Source: a virus. From it: a stretch of 64,000 bases of DNA. This document shows, piece after piece, positions 26,701 through 34,497 of this stretch. Each line of letters begins with the position of its first letter. Position 1 is the first letter of the stretch. Both the position numbers and the translations under genes were made by a program. The notes below the pieces were generated by a model, which saw only the letters and a list, made by a program, of their open reading frames with translations, ran no database searches and was not told where the DNA came from. Location of the stretch: IMG/VR virus record IMGVR_UViG_3300019487_000022, positions 1 to 64,000 of that record. One strand, given 5' to 3'.

Positions 26701-27220
26701 AAAGTTCCCATTGTTCAATGTTTCCACCATCGCTTCTGGAACTTAAAAAAGCATAAAATTTGCCGGAAGTTGGACTTTTGTAAAGAGCTACACCATAAAC
26801 TCCACCATCTAACCCTGTAGATAATGTGCGAGCTGCAATATTTTCTAATGCTCTTGTATTGGGATTGACTTTAAAAAGAGATAAACTACCGCCACTTACT
26901 CTTCTGCTGGCTGCTACTAAATCAATGGTTTCATTTCCTAATTGAAATCCATAACGAACATCTATATTATTGGTAGCCCCATTAGCAAAATAGCTAAGTT
27001 GTTGACCTTGAAGATTATATACGGCAATACCGCCGCCAGATGCTTTGTCTGTACCTATTACTGTACTTAACGATGGATTTGTAGGATGTACCCATATGGC
27101 TATATCGTCTGCAGAATCCCCGCTATGAGGTACGGGGGTTGTTTCGACACTAGCGGTAACTGTTGCAAATAATGTACGATTTTCAAGATGTTCTATGATG
27201 TGAGAATTATTCTGCGACAT
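23792..27220 (-). CDS. Secreted-type beta-propeller phytase with Calx-beta, carbohydrate-binding-like and beta-helix domains
   Basis: 1142 aa. N-terminus 'IIEHLENRTLFATVTASV' matches the LExRxLxA motif at the start of planctomycete exported proteins. Residues about 25-350 are a beta-propeller (3-)phytase: 'DDIAIWVHPTNPSLSTVIGT', 'YGFQLG', 'AMVADDDKGFLYVGEEQEG' (Ca/phosphate-binding acidic residues) and 'DVEGLAVYE'. Then come two alternating pairs of a Calx-beta-like domain ('EGSNRTVNVSLATQPSNNV'; 'AEGDSNSVSVRLDNQPSNNI') and a malectin-like ligand-binding domain ('FGDRGDYNYGWNQ'; 'FGNRGNYSYGWNQ'), a Pro/Asn linker, and a C-terminal right-handed beta-helix (about 930-1140). Phytases free phosphate from inositol phosphates. 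Clearly acquired from a bacterium. Ribosome site TGGAG. Confidence 0.8.
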   Translation of the reverse strand: MSQNNSHIIEHLENRTLFATVTASVETTPVPHSGDSADDIAIWVHPTNPSLSTVIGTDKASGGGIAVYNLQGQQLSYFANGATNNIDVRYGFQLGNETIDLVAASRRVSGGSLSLFKVNPNTRALENIAARTLSTGLDGGVYGVALYKSPTSGKFYAFLSSRSDGGNIEQWELFDNGAGKIDGKIVRTFDVGSTTEAMVADDDKGFLYVGEEQEGIWRYSAEPNAGTSRVAIDTTGGSGHLTADVEGLAVYEMANGAGYLLCSSQGADEYTVYNRNTGAYLGTFDIGSGTVDAVTDSDGIEVLSLGLGNGFSQGIFVTQDGSNSGNQNFKFIPWERIANGLSLQIDTSQNPRGGSIPNPPQQNIILSTNNLVIPEGSNRTVNVSLATQPSNNVIININRQNGDSDLISQFSTLTFTTQNWNQAQSVQINANEDIDTIDGNAVFAFASSGLTTQTLSATEDDNDTNNPPPPQGYIRINFQPSNAPIPTGYLVDSGLVFGDRGDYNYGWNQVNTGSTRDRNSANSVDQRFDTLNHMQQGGNKQWEIELPNGTYAVRLVAGDPNHTDSVFRINAEGQSIISGTPTTSQRWFDNTINVVVNDGRLTLSNGAGSSNNKINFIEITNVDTNPPPVTPNIVLSSNQITVAEGDSNSVSVRLDNQPSNNITVNINKQNGDGNLTTTSSSVTFTPQNWNQPQVITFNASEDSDTTNGTASFTFASPNLTSKTLTVVEDDNDLPETPTEETIRVDFLPAGSTVPTGYLPDTGLVFGNRGNYSYGWNQSNPNARDRGVLTDQRLDTINHMQNYGTRTWEIGLPNGSYNVKLVAGDPSYFNSIYRINVEGVLAVNGTPTSTNRFIEGNVTVNVTDGKLTVSNASGSSNNKVAFIEITPAGNNPNPNPNPNPDPDPQPASKPGPNNTGPTSNPSNFANIGNMDITQDGFVLENVNITGRIFVYAKNVIIRNFTLNTSGSYGIKVFEGGSALIEDGELSGTSASGALLTGWDFTARNLEIHNSGTDGINPRNNNVIENCWIHHLGLNTSAHADAIQLTHGNNMIFRNNFFDIPKDIPGTKSNAAVFLKEDSGPISNITIENNWLNGGNYTIYARGVDGLKVINNRFGRDYQYGIRSIDTIEQWNGNVWDDSGEVAS

Positions 27221-27239
27221 AACATAATCTCCAAAAGAA

Positions 27240-27281
27240 AAGACTTCATTTGTGCATTTATAATAATCACAATAAAGTCTT
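27240..27281 (-). terminator. Probable Rho-independent terminator
   Basis: Arms AAGACTT (27240-27246) and AAGTCTT (27275-27281) with an inner TTGTG/CACAA pair; on the minus strand the stem is followed by TTCTTTT. Separates the LamG gene upstream from the phytase gene. Confidence 0.5.
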
Positions 27282-27336
27282 ATTTAATGATTTTCTTATT
27301 ATTTATATTACTTATCTTTTCTATGTTACGGGAGAA

Positions 27337-28497
27337 TTAAATCGCAATTCCATATTTAACACCAAGATATTTCTCAATTCTTTTTCTACGACTTGCATCT
27401 AAGTCATCACGAAATAAAAGAATAGCAGCAATATATCCGGTAAAATAACCGCCTCCATTATCTGTTCTTCTCCCTATTCTAAGATTTGTGGTACTAACGT
27501 TTATTGCGCCTGTACCTAATGCTGATTGTTGCAAAATACCGTTATAATAGAATTGCAAAGCAGAATCCGATGAACTGTATCTACCTGTCCATATTTGCCA
27601 TTCGTTTGCTGTGATTATTCCTGTAGCAGAAGGGTGAACAAAACCACCAGATAAATTTGTTGGATTAGATGCACGTTGGTTGAAAATTTCTACTGAAAAA
27701 GAGTTTCCACCAGTTCCCCATTTGTGTAATAATACACTGTTTGCTATAGATACTGGCTTAACCACCAGAAAGGATACCAAAGATGTAGTAAAGTCTAATG
27801 ATGATTTGTCTGTAATTTCTAGATAATCATTGCTACCATCAAAATATAAAGAATCCAAGCCGTTTAATGTCGTACCTCTTCTAAATGTCGGTCCAGAATT
27901 AGAAGTAGTCGAATTTCCATTTCCGCTTAAATCCGTCCATACGTTAATAGTTGAACCCTCTGCAGAAGTAATTGAATCAGATTCCAACCATAAAGATAAT
28001 CCCTCAAAATCATTATCTTCAGTTATTGAAGCTGATATAACCAAATACCAATTATTACCACTTCGTCGAATTATAAAAGGTTCGCCGCCAATATGAATTT
28101 CAGATTCTTCATCTATACTAGATAAATTTACTTGATGAAGTACTAAACAACTTCTTGAAACTGCTAGTGGAATGCCGGAAAAGATGGTTTCATCATCTAT
28201 ATTAAGCTCATCTGTACTTAACGAAACTGATAATACAGATTTGTAACCTTGTTTTTTAATTGCTAATGGATTCCCATTTAGATAAACGGGTGCAACTGAG
28301 GCTTGAGTATTTTGATCTATTATTACTGCTAAAGAATATCTTCCATCTTGTTCTAAATATAACGTTAATGGTATTCCTGACACAAATATTTTTTCTGTTG
28401 TAGAAACAGAGTTGTTAGATAATATAGCACCAAGTATTAAATCGTTGTTTGACGATAAATTAGCTGATAAGAATTTTGTTCCAAATAATATTTCCAT
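27337..28497 (-). CDS. LamG (concanavalin-A-like) domain protein
   Basis: 386 aa from the ATG at 28497, just past the preceding stop. Residues about 170-385 form a LamG/concanavalin-A-like fold: 'LWLESDSITSAEGSTINVWT', 'DLSGNGNSTT', 'LYFDGSNDYLEI', 'YFTGYIAAILLFRDDLDASR', a pattern of secreted and phage-tail adhesion proteins. The N-terminal part has three related blocks ('IFVSGIPLTLYLEQDGRYSL', 'PVYLNGNPLAIKKQGYKSVL', 'EIHIGGEPFIIRRSGNNWYL'), probably small beta repeats. Likely a receptor- or glycan-binding virion protein. No signal peptide seen. Confidence 0.75.
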   Translation of the reverse strand: MEILFGTKFLSANLSSNNDLILGAILSNNSVSTTEKIFVSGIPLTLYLEQDGRYSLAVIIDQNTQASVAPVYLNGNPLAIKKQGYKSVLSVSLSTDELNIDDETIFSGIPLAVSRSCLVLHQVNLSSIDEESEIHIGGEPFIIRRSGNNWYLVISASITEDNDFEGLSLWLESDSITSAEGSTINVWTDLSGNGNSTTSNSGPTFRRGTTLNGLDSLYFDGSNDYLEITDKSSLDFTTSLVSFLVVKPVSIANSVLLHKWGTGGNSFSVEIFNQRASNPTNLSGGFVHPSATGIITANEWQIWTGRYSSSDSALQFYYNGILQQSALGTGAINVSTTNLRIGRRTDNGGGYFTGYIAAILLFRDDLDASRRKRIEKYLGVKYGIAI

Positions 28498-28498
28498 A

Positions 28499-29602
28499 TT
28501 AACTACTAACACAGGAAAATGACAGAACCTCTACCATATCTTTATCGTCAACAGAAGGGGAACTAGGATGCATAATTTTAGTCAAACGAACAGCGTTTCT
28601 AATTTGTCTGCCATTAAGAGGCTGTTTAACTAAAATATCATAACTTCCTGTGTAGTTAATACTAGCTTGTTTAAATAGATTTGCCCAAATCTTTTGTTTT
28701 GAATCATTATCCAACTTTGGATAATCTATTCTAATTGTTACTCTTGATTTTAGAGCAAAATCTAATACATCAGGGATATTGGTTGTTAAAAACATTACCC
28801 CTCTATAATAATCCATCAATCGTAAAAAGACTCCAACAATTGCTGAACGTTCTAAATCAGAATCTCTTGTTCTTAAGAAAATATCTACTTCGTCAAATAG
28901 TAACACAGCGTTCCATTTGGCTACTCTTGCAAATATAACCGATAAATTCTTTTCAACAATATCAACTTTAGTTCCTAATTCACTCATTTCCAAAACATAT
29001 AAAGGACGGTTCGTGACTTCTGCATATACTTCGGCTGTTAATGTTTTTCCTACCCCTGTATCGCCACATGCCAATATAACCAAGCCGCCATGTTTTCCCT
29101 TTATAATATCCCCCATTAATAATTCTGTTGGCGTATGAAATATATTGGTAAGCATACCTGTTATTTTGGGAGGCAATACCAACCATTTCATCGCATCATT
29201 ATCAAATTCGTAAGTTTGAATATCTCGAATATCAACATAACAGTACTGTTTATGGTCAAGGCTAAAGATTCTAACAAATGGTAATTTTGTTTCTTGTTCA
29301 CCTTTTGAACGAGAAGAATATGTTTGATTTTTGTCTAATTCTAGCGATGATTCAATTATAGCATTTCTTGCAAATGTCTTTGTTCCCAACGGGACATTAT
29401 CAAAACCTACAAAATAATTGGAATATTTTCTAGGTTGTAAAACTGAGTTAGTTACTCTAACTAACTTACCTGATTCTTCCGCTGTTCTTTCTGCATTTAA
29501 TAGTAATATATTATGTTCTGCAACAGGAATTTGCGCTTGACGAATTCCAAATACTCCTAACAAGTCTCGTATCTTACGCGGTGTTTTTTTGTCCAACACC
29601 AT
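28499..29602 (-). CDS. AAA+ ATPase
   Basis: 367 aa. Walker A 'ACGDTGVGKT' (about residue 182), Walker B 'AVLLFDEVDIFL' (about 236), sensor-1 'VMFLTTNIPDVLD' (about 274) and arginine-finger region 'SRVTIRIDYP' (about 289) define a classic AAA module. The N-terminal 150 residues are specific to this family, with no known domain. AAA+ proteins remodel other proteins with ATP. Its start overlaps the upstream gene by 29 nt, implying they work together; a role in virion assembly or host-protein remodelling is open. Confidence 0.85.
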   Translation of the reverse strand: MVLDKKTPRKIRDLLGVFGIRQAQIPVAEHNILLLNAERTAEESGKLVRVTNSVLQPRKYSNYFVGFDNVPLGTKTFARNAIIESSLELDKNQTYSSRSKGEQETKLPFVRIFSLDHKQYCYVDIRDIQTYEFDNDAMKWLVLPPKITGMLTNIFHTPTELLMGDIIKGKHGGLVILACGDTGVGKTLTAEVYAEVTNRPLYVLEMSELGTKVDIVEKNLSVIFARVAKWNAVLLFDEVDIFLRTRDSDLERSAIVGVFLRLMDYYRGVMFLTTNIPDVLDFALKSRVTIRIDYPKLDNDSKQKIWANLFKQASINYTGSYDILVKQPLNGRQIRNAVRLTKIMHPSSPSVDDKDMVEVLSFSCVSS

Positions 29603-30092
29603 CCCTGAACCAATTACGAGATATCATTGCGTACATATTCTCTGTAGTATCGCAAATACGAAGATTAATAGTTATTGTTAAAGTTTTATCTCGACCAGAA
29701 GTTGATAGACTAAAAGAAGAAAGATACCAACGGTCTTTAAGTTTTATTTCACAATTGTATTCTTTATCTAGTTTCATTAGTTCTGCTCCCATTTCGGAAG
29801 GCGAACTAACAAATGTATCAAATATTTCTGTAGGGTTAATATCTTTTAAGCTAACTCTTTCTTTAGTACGATAGAGTTGAAAAGAAATTTGTACCCTTTG
29901 ATTTGGCGTGATTCTACCATCGTCTAGAATAGCTTTTAGTAAACCATGAGGAATATTTTTTATGTCGGTATTAATTCCATCGCAACTAGGATTTGCAGCA
30001 AATTGACTGCTTATCCATTGCTTTTCAATTTCATCTAATTTACCATCTGCAGCAATTTCTTGAAGAATGTGGGACGATAACTTTATTTTCAT
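29574..30092 (-). CDS. Hypothetical protein, partner of the AAA+ ATPase
   Basis: 172 aa. N-terminal helical part ('AADGKLDEIEKQWISSQF', 'AILDDGRITPNQRVQISF') resembles paired helix-turn-helix or EF-hand-like repeats by spacing; the C-terminal part is beta-rich ('SSFSLSTSGRDKTLTITINL'). No family recognised. Overlap with the ATPase gene (29 nt) suggests a substrate adaptor or regulator. Confidence 0.55.
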   Translation of the reverse strand: MKIKLSSHILQEIAADGKLDEIEKQWISSQFAANPSCDGINTDIKNIPHGLLKAILDDGRITPNQRVQISFQLYRTKERVSLKDINPTEIFDTFVSSPSEMGAELMKLDKEYNCEIKLKDRWYLSSFSLSTSGRDKTLTITINLRICDTTENMYAMISRNWFRDGVGQKNTA

Positions 30093-30154
30093 GATTCCAT
30101 GAATAAATGTCCGTCCTAAATATCTGGAGAGGCTCTTTCAGGTTGAATAAAATT

Positions 30155-30364
30155 TTATTCGCACAAATCATATTGATGTGAAAACAAGCCAATAGCATTT
30201 CGATGATGATCACAAGAATCCGCATATTTTTGAGTCTGACGCTGAATCTGAAAATCTATTGGTAGGTTAGTAACACTAGATAAATAATGAGAAATAGAAA
30301 TACAAATTATTTTCCATTGCGCATTTTCTCCAAAACTATCCGTTACTGGAAAAAAGCCTATCAT
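30155..30364 (-). CDS. Small hypothetical protein
   Basis: 69 aa from the ATG at 30364, with TAAGGA as ribosome binding site, overlapping the nucleotidyltransferase-like gene by 29 nt. Contains 'WKIICISISHYLSSVTNLP' and a His/Asp-rich stretch 'YADSCDHHRNAIGLFSHQYD'. Not recognised. The frame is short and could be fortuitous, but the ribosome site and tight packing support it. Confidence 0.45.
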   Translation of the reverse strand: MIGFFPVTDSFGENAQWKIICISISHYLSSVTNLPIDFQIQRQTQKYADSCDHHRNAIGLFSHQYDLCE

Positions 30365-30545
30365 ATTCCTTATCTTCTAAAATAACGCGAATATCTACGT
30401 CTCGCCAATCTTGTTTGCGTAATACCGACCCAACAAGATAAACCCCACCGTGAGATCCAAAAGCTCGCCACAACGGTATACAAGCCACATCTAATTTGAA
30501 ATAAGATGTAGTTGTTAAATAGTGAGCGTAGTGTTTTTTAGTCAT
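30336..30545 (-). CDS. Nucleotidyltransferase-fold fragment
   Basis: 69 aa from the ATG at 30545. 'GGVYLVGSVLRKQDWRDVDI' followed by 'RVILED' resembles the GS...DxD core of the minimal nucleotidyltransferase fold (as in MNT- or CCA-type proteins), with the two Asp in the expected place. Only that core is present. Could be a small nucleotidyltransferase or an inactive remnant. Overlaps the next gene. Confidence 0.5.
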   Translation of the reverse strand: MTKKHYAHYLTTTSYFKLDVACIPLWRAFGSHGGVYLVGSVLRKQDWRDVDIRVILEDKEYDRLFSSNG

Positions 30546-30564
30546 TGGAGTTTTAAGATAATTA

Positions 30565-30858
30565 TTAAGGATGAGGAATATTAGCTTCTTTTCTATAAAG
30601 CTGACAACTTTCCCCACCTACCTCAAAATCCTTACAGACTGCAGGACGATGATCATAATGTTTACACTTTCCGGTAGATACATCAAGCCACATACATGGA
30701 ATAGCATCATCTGAGTATCGCACAGAATTAACATAAAGATCTATTTCTTGCTTAAATTCCGATGGTGGTTCATCTCCATCCATGTATGTAAAAGGAGGGA
30801 CATTCATATGCATACAACACATACCACAATCATTGCAATTAACTATGGGTAAATGCAT
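30565..30858 (-). CDS. YkgJ-like CxxCC cysteine-cluster protein
   Basis: 97 aa. 'CNDCGMCCMHMNVPPFTY' near the N-terminus and 'CMWLDVSTGKCKHYDHRP' then 'AVCKDFEVGGESC' give the Cys pattern of the YkgJ/UPF0153 family of small iron- or zinc-binding proteins, whose role is not settled. The family has been associated with metal clusters and with protein modification. Overlaps the phosphatase gene by 16 nt. Confidence 0.75.
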   Translation of the reverse strand: MHLPIVNCNDCGMCCMHMNVPPFTYMDGDEPPSEFKQEIDLYVNSVRYSDDAIPCMWLDVSTGKCKHYDHRPAVCKDFEVGGESCQLYRKEANIPHP

Positions 30859-31268
30859 TTTATATTCCCATGTTTGTTGAAAATTTCTTGACCCATACTA
30901 TAAGCTAATACGCATGTTCTTATTTTTCTTATCTCATCGTATATTTCTTCATATGGTTTATTCTCGGCAATAGATAGATAAGTCGCTATTACGTGTGGGG
31001 ATCTGCTTCTTCCTTGTTTGCAATGTACTAAAACAGTATGACCTTGTGATATTAGATTTTGCAAATCCTTAACTATGTTAGCAGTTTTGATTATTGCATC
31101 ATCTGCCTTATCTCGCATAGCAGACTTTACAGAAATAACTCCGCGATGATGTTCGGTAGCAAGTTCTTCTGCAACATTTAAAATTGCAGTAATTGGTGAT
31201 TTTAATATGTAAATAAGACGGGCATCGTGTTTATCACCTAAATATAAGTTATGACGTATCTTGTCCAT
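30843..31268 (-). CDS. Dual-specificity/tyrosine phosphatase
   Basis: 141 aa. The active-site loop 'VLVHCKQGRSRSPHVIATYL' (about residue 82) is the HCx5R signature of dual-specificity phosphatases; 'ILNVAEEL' near residue 32 and an Asp near 54 fit the rest of the fold. Dephosphorylates phospho-Tyr, Ser or Thr. In the same stretch of genome are a Ser/Thr kinase (33.5 kb) and a VWA protein, so a phage-borne kinase-phosphatase switch is plausible. Confidence 0.85.
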   Translation of the reverse strand: MDKIRHNLYLGDKHDARLIYILKSPITAILNVAEELATEHHRGVISVKSAMRDKADDAIIKTANIVKDLQNLISQGHTVLVHCKQGRSRSPHVIATYLSIAENKPYEEIYDEIRKIRTCVLAYSMGQEIFNKHGNIKCIYP

Positions 31269-31344
31269 ACGTATACTTACAATTTATTGCTATTATACAC
31301 CTTTATTTGATAAATAACTATATTGTATGATTGAATTTTAGATA

Positions 31345-32451
31345 TTATTTTTCCCTAAAAACTATCTTTGCAAATTTTTGTAATAGTGTTGGAGAACTAT
31401 TTTCTCGCCTCATTCTATTTATAGTTGAGTTAGTTTTTTCTGTTTTTCTAATAATATCTTTTATTATTTCATTATCACTTATTTCATCTTTTTGACTTAT
31501 ATTTGCGTAATCATCTTTAAATGAACAAAAAGCATTAACTGCCCTGGATAACTTCAAATCATCTAAGCATAAATCATCACAAAGCATCATCTTTTTATAG
31601 CCAATATCATACAACCATGCTAATTCTGAAAAATCAACTGCATCAGGTACAGAACGACTAACACAGGATAAAAGAATTCTGGAACCAACAATTGCATTAG
31701 GATCAGCCTGAATAATAGTTTTCATGGCGTTAAGAATTTGATGAGGTTTCGGAACTTCTACATACAAATCACCTCTAGCTGCCATTAAACATAAATTAGA
31801 TTGACGTTTATAACCTTTTTTAACCCAATTTAATCCTTTAATACTTTCAATTTTTGCCACGATTTCTGCGTCTTTTCCTACATATTCTCTTAACTCATCG
31901 ATATCTCTTTGGCTTTCGACATAGGATAAAACATATTTATTAAAGCCTGCTGCTTTTACTTTCTTGATTTTTTCAATTTCATAGTCTGGAAATGTCCCAA
32001 AAACTTTAAACGAATCGTCTCTTATACAAATAGATTCCCCAGTTTTTACATTAAATTTAGGAGCGCCTGGTGCAAAATGAAGAATTTGTTCTCCTGTTAT
32101 TCCATCTTGAGTAATCTTATTCAAAACCGCATAATCTTCGCCAGCTTTAAAAAGAACCGTAGTTGGAGTTTTAACCTCAATCTTATGATTTAAGATTATA
32201 CGTAAATGGTCTTCTTTTGGAATGACTTTACAGATTCTAAGTTGCCTTCCCTTGATATCATAATATAGAGGATTAGCAGTACCTTCGGATTGACGTAGCT
32301 TAACTTGTTCTAACTCTCCATCTAATTCTGATAAATCCATCATTGCGCTATTGATTCTAATTCCAGCAATACGATCATCAAAGACAAACTTTTTAAAGTG
32401 AGGCATTGATGGAGAAAGCGTAACTAATAGATCTACAGAATTAGTTTTCAT
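31345..32451 (-). CDS. Pyruvate-kinase-like TIM-barrel protein
   Basis: 368 aa. Starts 'VDLLVTLSPSMPHFKKF', like the N-terminus of pyruvate kinases ('TKIVaTlGPas'); has 'EIVAKIESIKGLNWV' (about 190, catalytic-Lys/Glu region) and 'LCLMAARGDLYVEV' (about 220, the 'vaRGDLGvEi' metal-binding motif). The C-terminal allosteric domain of pyruvate kinase is missing and the B domain seems small. Could be a pared-down enzyme feeding ATP/pyruvate, or a relative with another substrate. A phage metabolic gene of this kind is unusual. Confidence 0.65.
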   Translation of the reverse strand: MKTNSVDLLVTLSPSMPHFKKFVFDDRIAGIRINSAMMDLSELDGELEQVKLRQSEGTANPLYYDIKGRQLRICKVIPKEDHLRIILNHKIEVKTPTTVLFKAGEDYAVLNKITQDGITGEQILHFAPGAPKFNVKTGESICIRDDSFKVFGTFPDYEIEKIKKVKAAGFNKYVLSYVESQRDIDELREYVGKDAEIVAKIESIKGLNWVKKGYKRQSNLCLMAARGDLYVEVPKPHQILNAMKTIIQADPNAIVGSRILLSCVSRSVPDAVDFSELAWLYDIGYKKMMLCDDLCLDDLKLSRAVNAFCSFKDDYANISQKDEISDNEIIKDIIRKTEKTNSTINRMRRENSSPTLLQKFAKIVFREK

Positions 32452-32466
32452 ATTCTTTGCCTTTAT

Positions 32467-33492
32467 TTAATCAAGCAAAGACTTGCTGCTTTTCGAGGCT
32501 GAATCCGCTGTTCTACGAGTAATAGAAGCGCCTTTGGGACCAGGCAATTTCTTTTGAGTCTTTTTTGCATGGGGCAACCGCCCAGGTTCTCTGCCATGAA
32601 TAGTTACGAGAGATTTCATAACCACTTCAATCTTCTTTTCACCGTCCGCATCCTTTAGTTGTCTGTCTTTCAATTCGTCCTTAAATTCTTTGATTTTTCC
32701 GGTAGCTTTAGCAAAAATTCCGAAAATGACATCAACAACTCTACTTGCTTCCGGCAGTGGCGCAATATGATCTTTACCTAGTAATTCTTCCCATTGGGAT
32801 TCAATTTTGATATCTGCATCGCTCATTCGGTTTCCAACAGCGCCATAAGGCTTTCTGATGATATAAACATCCCATTTCTTAGTTAATTCCTCCATGATAT
32901 CTTTGAGAAACATGGAACTGGATGTTTTAACTTTACAGAATTTTTCTGCATGGTCTGTGTACAGTTGTGGATGAATACCTTCATCGCCAATAAAGATTAG
33001 GATGGGACGGATAGCATTTGGAGTATCACAATTCCTAGAATAGTAAATAGCGGCTAAATCATAACTTTCTTGACAAGAACCTCCACCCCCACCTTCAATA
33101 ACTAACTTCTTCAATTTCTTTTCCAGCTCTTCGCCAGAATCAAAATTCTGTACCTGCAAAGCATATTTATCACAGTAAGCATCACCTACAGCTGCAAATG
33201 AAATAGAATAATTATCTCCAAAATAAAACTTAGCTTCATGATCAAGATATGGTAGTTTAGAGAAAATTGTAGCGGGCCATTCTCCCATTGAACCAGTTAC
33301 ATCACAAACGATAACAATAGGATTTTCACTGTCTGTACTGACTCTATCTGGTACTAAATCAGTAACAGCGATGCCCTTTTTGACAGCATCATCATAACTT
33401 CTTCCTGCATGTATATCATAAGCAGCACGGGCTGATTTAAAAGTATCATGACTTGCCCAAGGCGCCGGTGTATAATCATTATCTTCTGGCAT
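32467..33492 (-). CDS. VWA-domain protein
   Basis: 341 aa. The domain occupies about residues 55-270: MIDAS motif 'IVIVCDVTGSMGEWP' (DxSxS-like DVTGS, about 62), a Gly-rich loop 'IEGGGGGSCQESYDLA' with the Thr/Ser ligand, and 'PILIFIGDEGIHPQL' with the third acidic ligand. The C-terminus is Lys/Arg-rich and probably disordered ('SITRRTADSASKSSKSLLD'). Neighbours are a Ser/Thr kinase (12-nt gap) and the pyruvate-kinase-like gene. VWA proteins next to kinases and AAA+ ATPases occur in bacterial signalling modules. Confidence 0.85.
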   Translation of the reverse strand: MPEDNDYTPAPWASHDTFKSARAAYDIHAGRSYDDAVKKGIAVTDLVPDRVSTDSENPIVIVCDVTGSMGEWPATIFSKLPYLDHEAKFYFGDNYSISFAAVGDAYCDKYALQVQNFDSGEELEKKLKKLVIEGGGGGSCQESYDLAAIYYSRNCDTPNAIRPILIFIGDEGIHPQLYTDHAEKFCKVKTSSSMFLKDIMEELTKKWDVYIIRKPYGAVGNRMSDADIKIESQWEELLGKDHIAPLPEASRVVDVIFGIFAKATGKIKEFKDELKDRQLKDADGEKKIEVVMKSLVTIHGREPGRLPHAKKTQKKLPGPKGASITRRTADSASKSSKSLLD

Positions 33493-33503
33493 TGATTATC
33501 TCC

Positions 33504-34481
33504 TTAGATTGGTAAAGGTTTCATTTTTGAAAATCTTCGCCCAAAAGATTTTTCTCTTACGTCACTTATAGATTGACATAAATCTTCTTTTTGCCAATTT
33601 GGGCGAGATAATACATTAAATTGAATCAAGTTTTTAATGAATTTACAAATTTCGTCAGGAACAGATGGTGGAACCGCTTTTGAAGTCACGTCTCCACCTA
33701 AAGCGTAAATCATCGTCATTCCCAAACTAAAAAGGTCTGACTCAGGAATTAATGGCATTCCTTTGGTTTGTTCTGGAGAAGCAAAATACGGCGTAAAACC
33801 CTTGTTTTTAGTAGTAGAATTTGGTTTAACTGCCGATAAGCCATAATCTACCAATACGACAGAATGGCGGTCTGGTTGCACAATGATATTTTGCGGTTTA
33901 ACATCGCCGTGAACTACGCCATGTGTATGTAAATATCTGAGAGCATTTAAAACACGTTCTGTAATCCAACAAACATGTTCAGGTTCTAGTTTGCCATGTT
34001 TTTCTACTATTTGTCCTAATGTCGCGCCAGGAACATAACTCATTACAATTGCTAAACTATTATCATCTAATTTGATTATTTCTCTAATTGCCGGAATAGC
34101 CCAATGTCGCAAATCCCAGATAGCCTTAGCCTCTTCTTTCATTATCTCTTCGTCTTGCAAACTAATTTGATTTGCATGCTTAATGCAAACATGTGTTCCT
34201 AATAATTCATGGCGGGCTTTATAAGTTGTTCCAAATCCCCCTTCTGCAATCGCGTCTTCTAGAATATAATTTCCAATTTTCTTTACTTTCTTAGGCGAAT
34301 TTTCCTTATCATAAGCTGAGCGTTTATCTGTGTTTAAAAGTATTTCTTTTGCTTCATTTAAGTCTTGTAAAATTTTAGGGTTAGAAGCATGTTTAAGAGC
34401 TAAAGTTCTGTATGCCATATGAATGACTTCTTGACATGCTTTAGGATTTACCTCAAGGATGTTGTAATAATTCTTTCCCAT
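33504..34481 (-). CDS. J-like domain plus Ser/Thr protein kinase
   Basis: 325 aa. Residues 1-60 look like a J domain ('NYYNILEVNPKACQEVIHMA', 'NEAKEILLNTDKRSAYDK') but the HPD motif that stimulates Hsp70 is missing (KHASNP). Residues about 65-325 are a Hanks-type kinase: Gly loop 'AEGGFGTTYKARH', Lys in 'HVCIKHAN', catalytic loop 'VVHGDVKPQNIIV' and 'VDYGLSAV' in place of DFG, then 'ASPEQTKG'. Predicted active Ser/Thr kinase, cytoplasmic. Adjacent VWA and nearby phosphatase genes suggest one signalling set. Confidence 0.85.
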   Translation of the reverse strand: MGKNYYNILEVNPKACQEVIHMAYRTLALKHASNPKILQDLNEAKEILLNTDKRSAYDKENSPKKVKKIGNYILEDAIAEGGFGTTYKARHELLGTHVCIKHANQISLQDEEIMKEEAKAIWDLRHWAIPAIREIIKLDDNSLAIVMSYVPGATLGQIVEKHGKLEPEHVCWITERVLNALRYLHTHGVVHGDVKPQNIIVQPDRHSVVLVDYGLSAVKPNSTTKNKGFTPYFASPEQTKGMPLIPESDLFSLGMTMIYALGGDVTSKAVPPSVPDEICKFIKNLIQFNVLSRPNWQKEDLCQSISDVREKSFGRRFSKMKPLPI

Positions 34482-34497
34482 TGTAAGGTGTTAGTAT

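Noticed and set aside
30145-30160. 16-nt perfect palindrome GAATAAAATTTTATTC
   Set aside because: Short AT-rich palindromes are expected by chance in this genome, and it overlaps a stop codon with no other signal.
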